From positions 434,001 to 498,000 of the forward strand of contig NZ_CP047204.1 in the NCBI RefSeq assembly GCF_030408735.1: DNA of 64,000 nt, written 5' to 3'. The DNA is from Corynebacterium faecale. GTDB lineage: Bacteria; Actinomycetota; Actinomycetes; Mycobacteriales; Mycobacteriaceae. Position numbers and translations under genes: made by a program. The notes below the pieces were generated by a model, which searched no databases, was not told the origin of the DNA, and was given only the letters and a program-made list of their open reading frames with translations. Of the stretch, positions 57,406 through 64,000 are shown in pieces; the first letter of the stretch is position 1; each line of letters opens with the position of its first letter.

Positions 57406-58139
57406 CGGATTGCCTCCGTCCGGAGAAGCGCCTTGGCGCGGGTGAGGTCGGCGTTGGCCATCTGGTGGGCAGCATCGGTGATCAACTCAGGAAGGATCTC
57501 CCGGTACAGGCGGTCCACATAATCCGACACCGGCATCCCGAACCAGGATGATGATGCCATTATGCCGGCGCGATCGAAACGCCAAAGTCGGTCACTGTCG
57601 CGAACCAGTGCATCTTCTATGGAGTAGGCGACCTGGCGGGTGTCGTGGCCATCGATGATCTCGCAGACCTTCTCCACAAACTCACTGTCATAACCCAAAT
57701 CGGGCAGGACCCGCCGGGCAACCACACAACCCTCGGCTTCGTGTTCGAAGCGGATGGCGGCCTTGCGCCAGTTGCCGGAGAACCCCTCCGAGATGATGCG
57801 GGTTTCATCCACATGGGCCCAACCGGTGTCATGGAGGATGGTGGACACCAGAACCAGTTCACGATCAGCTTCCGGATGGGCATCGCAGAGCCGTGTTGCA
57901 TAGGCGGCGACTACGGGGAGATGAACGTCATTGCCGCGGGTGCGGGTCTCCGGCTCGATGGCCTTCCACAGTTTCTCGAACCCGGTTGATGGGGTGGCAC
58001 AGATGGGTTCGGTTACTACCGGGCCATCCGTAGGAATGGGGCGGACTGGGAAATTTTCTTGGAATGCAATGGCGCGGGGATCATCGGCGTGCACACTGGG
58101 ATCTGCCTTTTCCCAGGCCGGCAGGGTGTTATTCGTCAT
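57402..58139 (-). CDS. creD: HD-domain phosphohydrolase, CreD-like
   Basis: A 245-aa metal-dependent hydrolase. The HD motif sits in LVSTILHDTGWAHVD (His-Asp pair, with an upstream His in HLPVVAAYATRL and a later Asp in VRDSDRLWRFDR). In the cre pathway CreD removes phosphate from 4-hydroxybenzyl phosphate after P450 oxidation. It overlaps both neighbours (ATGA), so it is part of the same operon. Assignment by domain plus gene order. Confidence 0.85.
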   Translation of the reverse strand: MTNNTLPAWEKADPSVHADDPRAIAFQENFPVRPIPTDGPVVTEPICATPSTGFEKLWKAIEPETRTRGNDVHLPVVAAYATRLCDAHPEADRELVLVSTILHDTGWAHVDETRIISEGFSGNWRKAAIRFEHEAEGCVVARRVLPDLGYDSEFVEKVCEIIDGHDTRQVAYSIEDALVRDSDRLWRFDRAGIMASSSWFGMPVSDYVDRLYREILPELITDAAHQMANADLTRAKALLRTEAIR

Positions 58140-59413
58140 GATGCGACCTCCAGGTCAACAGCGAGCTTCTTCAGTGGGGTGTTGATGTCTCGGGCCTTGT
58201 CGAAGGGGATGTTCTGCCCCTTGGACAGCGCACCCCTGACAGCCATGAAATCGAGTGGGGCGTTGACGCAGTCAGCAGCGATGATCTGGCCATCGCGGTA
58301 GTAGAGGACAGAGAATTTCTTCTTCTCCTCATCACGTCGGATCAGGGTCTGGTCATACCCCAGGGTGAGGCCGGCGATCTGGAGTTTCAGATCACCCTGG
58401 TTGGACCAGAACCAGGGGATACCGGCATAGGCCTCAGGTTGACCCACCAGTGAATAGGCAGCGATCTTGGCATGCTCGATGGCGTTATTCACACTCTCCA
58501 GACGGATGCGCTCACCGTCGGGGGAGCCAGGGATGGGGTTGGGGATATTGGCCACATCGCCGATGGCGATGGTCGTGCCATCAGAGGCCACCGCATGCTC
58601 ATCAACCACAATGCCGTTATCCACCTGCAGACCCAGCTGTTCGGCTAGTTCTGTATTGGGCAGGACACCGATGCCCACGATGACCAGCTGTGCCTTGATA
58701 ACAGTGCCGTTAGCAAGCTCGACGCCAGTTAACTGCCCTCCCGAACCCACAAAGCGTTTCATGCGGGCACCCAGCTGGATATCGATGCCACGTTTGCGGT
58801 GCTGCTCCAGGAAGAATTCAGCGGTTTCTTCACCCACCGCACGACCGACCAGGCGGGGGCCGTATTCGAGGACGGTGACATTTTTGCCCAATTCCTGCAG
58901 TGAACAGGCCGCCTCCAAGCCGATGAAGCCACCGCCGATCACCACGGCGTCCTGCACCTCGCCGATCAAGGCCTTCAACTCAAGGGCGTCATCGGCGTTG
59001 CGCAGGTAGGTCACACCCTGCAGATCTGCACCTGGGAGCTCAAGGTAACGGGGGCGCGCACCCACGGCGAGAGCGAGGCGTCGAAAAGCATAGGCATTGC
59101 CGTCGTTGCCGGTGGCAACGCCGGAACCATCGGCTTCCTTATCGATGCGCTCAATGCGCACACCCTTGACCAGGGTGATGTTGTGTTCCTCCCAGTACTC
59201 ATTGGAGCGGAAGATGAGGCGTTCCTTATCGATCTTGCCCTGCAGGAACTCCTTGGACAGTGCCGGACGTTGATAGGGGCGGTGGTCCTCCTCGCCCAAC
59301 AGGGTGATGGACTCGGTGAAACCGGTGGCCCGCAGGGAGATCGCCAATTGCACACCCGCCTGGTTGGCACCGATGATCAGCAAACCAGTTTCCGTGTTTG
59401 TCGTAGTAGTCAT
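58136..59413 (-). CDS. creE: ferredoxin reductase, CreE-like
   Basis: A 425-aa FAD/NAD(P)H ferredoxin reductase of the putidaredoxin-reductase type. FAD motif LLIIGANQAGVQLAISLRAT (about 11-30), NAD(P)H motif VVIGGGFIGLEAACSLQELG (about 156-175), and the third GD motif IAIGDVANIPNP. It should pass electrons to the adjacent 2Fe-2S ferredoxin and on to the P450. It lies 9 nt from creF. Confidence 0.88.
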   Translation of the reverse strand: MTTTTNTETGLLIIGANQAGVQLAISLRATGFTESITLLGEEDHRPYQRPALSKEFLQGKIDKERLIFRSNEYWEEHNITLVKGVRIERIDKEADGSGVATGNDGNAYAFRRLALAVGARPRYLELPGADLQGVTYLRNADDALELKALIGEVQDAVVIGGGFIGLEAACSLQELGKNVTVLEYGPRLVGRAVGEETAEFFLEQHRKRGIDIQLGARMKRFVGSGGQLTGVELANGTVIKAQLVIVGIGVLPNTELAEQLGLQVDNGIVVDEHAVASDGTTIAIGDVANIPNPIPGSPDGERIRLESVNNAIEHAKIAAYSLVGQPEAYAGIPWFWSNQGDLKLQIAGLTLGYDQTLIRRDEEKKKFSVLYYRDGQIIAADCVNAPLDFMAVRGALSKGQNIPFDKARDINTPLKKLAVDLEVAS

Positions 59414-59422
59414 GATGTTCTC

Positions 59423-59743
59423 CTAGACCTGGGTCTCCGGGGTGGTCACACGCAGCTGCATGCCGTCGGTGACTGGGATCTGACAGGACAACCGGGAGCA
59501 GTCCTCGCGGTCCACAGCAGCACCCCAGAGCATCTCGTCCTCCATCTCCTCCATGGGGGGAAGTGATTCGAAATCAGCAGGTTCGACGAAAACATGACAG
59601 GTGGCGCAGGACAGTGAGCCACCGCATTCGGCGACGATGCCGGGTACACCGTTGCGGACAGCGGTTTCCATGACCGAATCGCCAACGTTCGCCTCAATGG
59701 TGCGGGTGTCGCCTGCGTTATCGGTGAAGTGAATGGTTGACAT
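59423..59743 (-). CDS. creF: 2Fe-2S ferredoxin, CreF-like
   Basis: A 106-aa adrenodoxin/putidaredoxin-type ferredoxin. Cluster ligands are in ECGGSLSCATCHVF (C-x5-C-x2-C), and the fourth Cys in RLSCQIPV. It carries electrons from the reductase to the P450 CreJ. It is separated from creG by a 14-bp tandem repeat. Confidence 0.9.
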   Translation of the reverse strand: MSTIHFTDNAGDTRTIEANVGDSVMETAVRNGVPGIVAECGGSLSCATCHVFVEPADFESLPPMEEMEDEMLWGAAVDREDCSRLSCQIPVTDGMQLRVTTPETQV

Positions 59744-59782
59744 GATGTTCTCCTGGGTCTTTCGTGGGTGGTGATGTGTGAA

Positions 59783-59894
59783 CTAGATGAACTGCGCTAG
59801 ATGAACTGCGCTAGATAAACCGTGCTAGATGAACTGCGCTAGATGAACTGCGTTAGATGAACTGCGTTAGAGAAACTGCGCTAGAGAAACTGCC
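59783..59894. repeat. 14-bp tandem repeat, eight units, at the 3' end of creG
   Basis: Eight consecutive 14-nt units (consensus CTAGATGAACTGCG on the plus strand) fill 59783-59894. The last unit (59881-59894) is the end of the creG coding sequence including its TAG stop. Units 1, 2, 4 and 5 are identical; 3, 6, 7 and 8 differ by 1-3 bases. The array appears to be a local amplification of the creG 3' end towards creF. Each unit carries a stop (TAG or TAA) on the minus strand. Confidence 0.95.
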
Positions 59895-60633
59895 GTCCGC
59901 CATCGACAACCAGGGTCTGGCCCGTGATGTATCCGGCTTCCGGTGATGCAAGAAATAAGGTGGCGCCGACGATATCCTCGGGTTGGCTGGCGCGTTTGAT
60001 GGAACCGCGGTCCACGCCGTAGGTGGCGGCATCCTCCATGAGGTTGAGGCTGGCTTCGGTGAGGGTGAAGCCCGGGGCGACGGCGTTGACGGTGATCCCG
60101 CGTGCCCCGAGTTCCTTGGCCATGACCCGGGTCAGTGCGATGACACCGCCCTTGGAGGCGACATAGTGCGCCCACTGGGCGGAACCCGACATGACGGTGG
60201 CAGAGGAGAGGTTGATGATGCGCGCATTCTCCGCCAGATGTGGGCTGACTGCGCGGGTGACCAGCCACGGGCCCTTGAGGTTGACCCCCATGACCAGATC
60301 CCATTCATCCGGGTCGATATCCTCCAACGGTGAGCGGGTGACGGTGGCATAGATCGCGGCGTTGTTGACCACCACGTCGATGGTGCCGCCGCCGAATTCC
60401 GCCACGTCTGCGGCCAGTGCATCGGTGGATTCCCGTGAGGTGACATCGACCTGGAAGGCTGCCACCTCCGCGCCTGAGGCGGCGAGCTGAGCTGCGGTTT
60501 CCCGTGCACCGTCCAGATTGATATCGGCAACCGCGATCCGGTCACCCTTGTCCGCGAAACCTGCCGCGAAAGCTCGGCCCAACCCACCGGCGGCGCCGGT
60601 GATCAGGACGGTGCGGGCGTGATCCTTAGACAT
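59881..60633 (-). CDS. creG: short-chain dehydrogenase, CreG-like
   Basis: A 250-aa SDR. Cofactor motif VLITGAAGGLGRAFA (about 9-23), NNAAIYA, and catalytic Ser-Tyr-Lys in NLSSATVMSGSAQW and HYVASKGG. In the cre pathway CreG oxidises 4-hydroxybenzyl alcohol to the aldehyde. ATG 60633 overlaps the creH end by 8 nt; 14 additional codons upstream are not needed. The last codons are the seed of the 14-bp tandem repeat. Confidence 0.87.
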   Translation of the reverse strand: MSKDHARTVLITGAAGGLGRAFAAGFADKGDRIAVADINLDGARETAAQLAASGAEVAAFQVDVTSRESTDALAADVAEFGGGTIDVVVNNAAIYATVTRSPLEDIDPDEWDLVMGVNLKGPWLVTRAVSPHLAENARIINLSSATVMSGSAQWAHYVASKGGVIALTRVMAKELGARGITVNAVAPGFTLTEASLNLMEDAATYGVDRGSIKRASQPEDIVGATLFLASPEAGYITGQTLVVDGGRQFL

Positions 60634-62542
60634 GCGCGCCGACTCCCGCTGGCTGGTCGAGCTCAGCGTCGACACCGTGGTGGTGGCTGTGCGCGCCGGG
60701 CCCCTCGATCACGGGGGTGTCTTCGTCCACGATGGTGACGGTGCCCTTGGTGCCATCAACCCGCAGGAGCTGACCGGTTGTGATCGTGGTGGAGGCGGAA
60801 CCGGTGCCGGTGACCGCCGGCAGGCCATACTCGCGGCAGACGATGGCGGCGTGGCTCATCATGCCACCGATATCAGTGACGGTGGCCTTGATCCGGCCGA
60901 AGATCGGACCCCACGATGGTGCGGTGACCGGGGCAACCAGGATTTCATCCTGCTGAATCTCGGAAAGATCATCGGCGTCCATGATCACGCGGGCGTAGCC
61001 TTCGACGATTCCGGGAGAAGCTGCCATGCCCTTGAGTACACCTTCCTGCGCATCCGCGTCATTGCCCAACCAGGACTGGACCTGCTCGGTGGTGATGCCC
61101 CAGAGCATGCGGGTGAAAGGCTCGGTGATCTGCTGCGGTGGGGTGTTGAGTGCAGGTGCCGGGCGTGCGGTCTTCAGCGCCGTGACGATCTTCTTGCGGC
61201 GTTCGATCTCCTCCGGCCAGACAACTTTGCCGATCGGGCCACCGGGTGCGCCGACACCCCAGGCGGTGGACAGGTCGAAGAGGACATCGCGGACTTCGGT
61301 GCGGTTGAGGTAGAGCAGATCATCCTCGTCCTCCCAGAAGCCATAACCGTGCAGGGTGCGGGAAAGTTCGCGGACCTTGCGCCAGAACACGGACATGGTC
61401 CAGTGCTCGATGTAGAAATTATGGTTCTCCACGTATGGGTACGCGGTGGCGGCGAGCTGGCCCTTGGCATCGAACATGGCCAGCTGCTCACCCTCGAGCA
61501 GCTCGCGGTACTCGGCTACGATGCGGTCCTTCTCCGCGATGAGTTCTTCCTTCGGACGGGAGATGGTCTGTCCCTCGTCAAGCCGGCGGATGTAGTCGGC
61601 GATATAACCCAGTGGTAGTTCCAGGTGCTCGATCCAGTACTTATCATGGCCGTAGAAACCATTGCCCACGGTGAAGTTGAACCATGGATCCTGTGCTTCC
61701 TTCCAGCGGGCCAACCACTTATCACCGCCAGGTGCATTCTCGATGGCAGCCAGAGTGGCGGCTGGATCATCCGAATTGGCGAACTGCGCCTGCAGGCCGA
61801 GCTCAACAGCCAGCTTGGCAAGGGTCTTGAGCTCGTCATCTGGACGGAAGAGCTCCATGTCCACACCCTGAACCATCGTGGCGATGGACTGATCCGGAAT
61901 GCCGGGGAAGATCTCCTTGCAGTAGTTGAAGAAGTCCAGGTAAGCGATATAACCGAGGTTGAGGAACTCGAAGTGGTACTGCCAGTTCTGATACGCCAGC
62001 TGGATCAGACGGTCATAGTTCTCCAGAAGTACCTCAGTGCCGTCCTTGGCTTTCCCGGAGAGGATGTCCTCCAGCGGGACCATCTCCGGAAGTGGTTTGA
62101 ACTCTAGGGATTCCAGCTCATCGATGGTACCCAAGACCCGCTTCTTCCAATCCGCGAGCATAGGCTCCCAGTTCTGGAAGTAGTGGGTGATGCGCTCCTG
62201 GAAATGCGGCACGCGTTCCGCGATCTGCTCCTCCGGAACCGGAATGGGGGACATGTAGAGATATCCGAGGTGAACGCGGAATTCAATGCCGTTGGCATTC
62301 GGGATCATCAGATGGCGGGCGTTGTACTGGCCCAGGCATTTCACGGCGAATTCTCCACCGATGGTCTCAAACGGCTTGAACACGGTTGGCCAGTGCTGGG
62401 AATCGCAGAACCAGAACTTTTCGTTCTCCTGTTCCATCAGCTTGTCCTGGAACACCAGGTAGTACGGGTAGATGGACTCCCACCCCTCAGCACCTGCTGG
62501 TACTGAAAGATCAGACGGCTTAGGGAAAGACTTGTTACCCAT
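60626..62542 (-). CDS. creH: CreH-like 4-methylphenyl-phosphate synthase subunit (PEP-utilising domain)
   Basis: A 638-aa protein related to the C-terminal part of PEP synthase. The phosphohistidine swivelling domain is at the end (about 500-610): GYARVIMDADDLSEIQQDEI, then GGMMSHAAIVCREYGLPAV, whose His (about 564) should carry phosphate. The large N-terminal part (WGxxYP-type, MIPNANGIEFRV) is unlike standard PEP synthase and may bind the phenol. With CreI it should phosphorylate 4-cresol from ATP. A His-rich tail (HSHHHG) follows the domain. Confidence 0.82.
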   Translation of the reverse strand: MGNKSFPKPSDLSVPAGAEGWESIYPYYLVFQDKLMEQENEKFWFCDSQHWPTVFKPFETIGGEFAVKCLGQYNARHLMIPNANGIEFRVHLGYLYMSPIPVPEEQIAERVPHFQERITHYFQNWEPMLADWKKRVLGTIDELESLEFKPLPEMVPLEDILSGKAKDGTEVLLENYDRLIQLAYQNWQYHFEFLNLGYIAYLDFFNYCKEIFPGIPDQSIATMVQGVDMELFRPDDELKTLAKLAVELGLQAQFANSDDPAATLAAIENAPGGDKWLARWKEAQDPWFNFTVGNGFYGHDKYWIEHLELPLGYIADYIRRLDEGQTISRPKEELIAEKDRIVAEYRELLEGEQLAMFDAKGQLAATAYPYVENHNFYIEHWTMSVFWRKVRELSRTLHGYGFWEDEDDLLYLNRTEVRDVLFDLSTAWGVGAPGGPIGKVVWPEEIERRKKIVTALKTARPAPALNTPPQQITEPFTRMLWGITTEQVQSWLGNDADAQEGVLKGMAASPGIVEGYARVIMDADDLSEIQQDEILVAPVTAPSWGPIFGRIKATVTDIGGMMSHAAIVCREYGLPAVTGTGSASTTITTGQLLRVDGTKGTVTIVDEDTPVIEGPGAHSHHHGVDAELDQPAGVGAHV

Positions 62543-62613
62543 GATGACTCCTAGAGATTAAAAGATGCTTGACGACGAAAAGATGATCGCCGAGGTGGTC
62601 TTAATGAAAGGGA

Positions 62614-63708
62614 TTATTTGGCGCCGGTCATTGCGGCGGTGATGGAGCTGAAATCAAAGGCCCCGGTTGGCACTGCTGCGGCAGGGGTGGGGGTTTCCTT
62701 CTTCACACCGTTGGAGTGGATGGTCTCGGGGCGGGACTGCAGGAGCAGAAGGTTCTCACCGTCGGGGAGATCAGCGTCGAGGGCCCATTCGATGTCCTGC
62801 GGGCATTTGTAATGCTTTTCTGCACGCTTGGCCATCTGTGCGACAGCCTCAAGTTCAGCGTCGGTGAGGCTGCGGATGTCGGCGCGCTCAGGTTCAACGG
62901 TCTTTTCCACCAGGGCACCGGCCTGGGGGTCGGGAACCAGCTCGGCATGCTTTTCGCCGATGTGCTCGGAGACAACCTGGAGGGTGATCTTGTCCAGGAG
63001 GATATTGTCCGGGGTGACTTCACCGGAGACCACCATTTCACCGACACCCCAGGAGGAATCGATGGTGATCTTGGAGCGGTCCCCGTTGGAGGGATTCATG
63101 GTGATGGCCACACCGGCTACCCGTGCATTGACCATCTTCTGGACAACCACGGCCATGGACAGACCTTCATTGGGAATGTTGTTCTTGACGCGGTAGATGA
63201 TGGCGCGTGAGGTGAACAGCGATGCCCAGCACTGACGGATGTGCTCGGTGACAGCCTGGAGGCCGATCTGCCAGAGGTAGGTGTCCTGTTGGCCGGCGAA
63301 GGATGCATCCGGGAGGTCCTCGGCGGTGGCGGAGGAACGTACTGCCACCGGAACTTCTCCGCCACATTTCTCCATCAGTTCATGGAAGGCATTATGGACG
63401 GCATTACGGGCATTTTCCGGCACGGGGCGGCTGCACAGTTCATCACGGATGATGGCAGACACACGGTCAACTTCCTTGACGTCATCGGGATTCAGATCGC
63501 TGAGGTATTTTTCAATATCCTCGGCCACGCCGGCTTCCCGGATGAACTCATCGAAGGAGGCGGTGGTCACCACGAAACCCGGTGGGACAGGCATATCAGC
63601 ATCGGTCATGGAAACCAGAGATGCACCCTTGCCGCCCAGAATCTCGAGGAGGGGAGGGAGTCCTTCGTCGAAACGCTGCACAAATGGAATGTTGAGGCTG
63701 TTGGTCAT
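62614..63708 (-). CDS. creI: CreI-like ATP-binding subunit (PEP synthase N-terminal domain)
   Basis: A 364-aa protein equal to the ATP-grasp domain of PEP/pyruvate phosphate dikinases. It has LGGKGASLVSMTDADMPVPP (about 28-47), VAVRSSATAEDLPDASFAGQ (nucleotide-binding) and TIDSSWGVGEMVVSGEVTPD, with DIEWALDADLPDGENLLLLQ near the end. It lacks the swivelling His domain, which is in CreH, so CreH and CreI together equal one split enzyme. 71 nt separate it from creH; creJ ends 14 nt before its start. Confidence 0.87.
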   Translation of the reverse strand: MTNSLNIPFVQRFDEGLPPLLEILGGKGASLVSMTDADMPVPPGFVVTTASFDEFIREAGVAEDIEKYLSDLNPDDVKEVDRVSAIIRDELCSRPVPENARNAVHNAFHELMEKCGGEVPVAVRSSATAEDLPDASFAGQQDTYLWQIGLQAVTEHIRQCWASLFTSRAIIYRVKNNIPNEGLSMAVVVQKMVNARVAGVAITMNPSNGDRSKITIDSSWGVGEMVVSGEVTPDNILLDKITLQVVSEHIGEKHAELVPDPQAGALVEKTVEPERADIRSLTDAELEAVAQMAKRAEKHYKCPQDIEWALDADLPDGENLLLLQSRPETIHSNGVKKETPTPAAAVPTGAFDFSSITAAMTGAK

Positions 63709-63722
63709 GGTTTTTCCTTTGC

Positions 63723-64000
63723 TTAAGTGTTCCAGGTAACCGGAACTGAGATCGGGACGCGGAAGGACAGGTTGTCCCGGAAATCAACGGGGGAATCACC
63801 GGCGAGTTCCAGTGAGGGGATGAGCTTGGTTGCTTCCTCCAGGCAGATCTTCGCCTGCAGTTTGGCCAGCATGTTTCCGAGGCAGTAGTGGATACCGAAA
63901 CCGAAGGAGAGGTGCTCGCGGGCGTTGGTGCGGGTGATGTCGAAGGATTCGCCGTTTTCGAAGCGCTCTTCATCGCGGTTGGCGGAACCCATGAGGAGCA
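63723..64000 (-). CDS. creJ: cytochrome P450, CreJ-like (C-terminal part, cut by the window edge)
   Basis: Only the last 92 or so codons are inside the window. The heme-binding region LSFGFGIHYCLGNMLAKLQA contains the axial Cys. NRDEERFENGESFDITR, the segment before it, is typical of class I bacterial P450s. In the cre pathway the P450 hydroxylates the methyl group of the phosphorylated cresol, fed by CreE/CreF. The frame is open through the window end; the N terminus is not visible. Confidence 0.9.
   Translation of the reverse strand, partial: LLMGSANRDEERFENGESFDITRTNAREHLSFGFGIHYCLGNMLAKLQAKICLEEATKLIPSLELAGDSPVDFRDNLSFRVPISVPVTWNT

Noticed and set aside
59867..60304. Alternative frame over creG and the 14-bp repeat
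   Set aside because: It is an artefact of the repeat and of high GC content; the SDR frame is clear.
1..64000. CRISPR array, insertion sequence, prophage or replication origin
   Set aside because: I found no regularly spaced repeats of CRISPR type, no transposase or integrase gene and no dnaA-box cluster in the window.

Overview
The window comes from a Corynebacterium chromosome, most likely of the C. glutamicum / C. efficiens group. This rests on the gene order tRNA-Trp-secE-nusG-rplKA-rplJL-rpoBC-rpsLG-fusA-tuf-S10 operon, on corynebacterial families (DUF3068, LppP/LprE-like lipoprotein, actinobacterial NusG), on a GlxR-like operator, on several probable leaderless starts with a TANNNT -10 box, and on a cre-type alkylphenol cluster. 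No database search was possible, so the species is an inference.

Layout. 1-2.3 kb: tRNA-Trp, secE, nusG and a convergent TetR gene. 2.3-4 kb: rplK-rplA, with an unusual hairpin array between them. 4-6.7 kb: an FtsX/MacB-type ABC exporter with its own TetR regulator and a candidate operator. 6.7-8.8 kb: a phytoene-desaturase-like FAD oxidoreductase and a SIMPL protein. 8.8-10.2 kb: rplJ-rplL behind an L10-type leader that contains a full intrinsic terminator. 10.3-19.4 kb: a DUF3068 protein, rpoB and rpoC. 19.5-25.5 kb: a DUF1707 protein, rpsL, rpsG, fusA and tuf. 25.5-28.9 kb: an unknown protein, a DJ-1/AraC-type regulator and a class I CoA-transferase. 29.6-37.3 kb: the S10 operon to rpsQ, a lipoprotein, then rplN-rplX-rplE.

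The spc operon is interrupted after rplE by about 15.6 kb of accessory genes: an SGNH hydrolase, an aldo/keto reductase, a small membrane protein, a formate dehydrogenase operon (fdhF, a DUF6457-type protein, fdhD and two mosaic duplicate genes), a vitamin B12 acquisition locus and a GNAT acetyltransferase. Ribosomal genes resume with rpsH-rplF-rplR-rpsE-rpmD-rplO (52.9-55.6 kb). secY does not follow. Instead the cre-type cluster for phosphorylation-initiated oxidation of 4-cresol/alkylphenols runs on the minus strand to the window edge, where the P450 gene is cut.

The most interesting region is 44.3-52 kb. Two inward-facing cobalamin riboswitches enclose a locus that appears to split the architecture of animal transcobalamin/intrinsic factor over separate secreted, membrane-anchored bacterial proteins: one alpha/alpha-barrel protein and two DUF4430-like beta-domain proteins. 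They are encoded with an ECF-type transporter (S, fused A-A', T). I infer a cell-surface B12 capture and uptake system. Other items worth a second look are a recurring CGTCGATAAGC motif concentrated between genes, a 14-bp tandem repeat grown from the 3' end of creG, a sharp gene-conversion tract in the fdh operon, and a set of probable leaderless genes.
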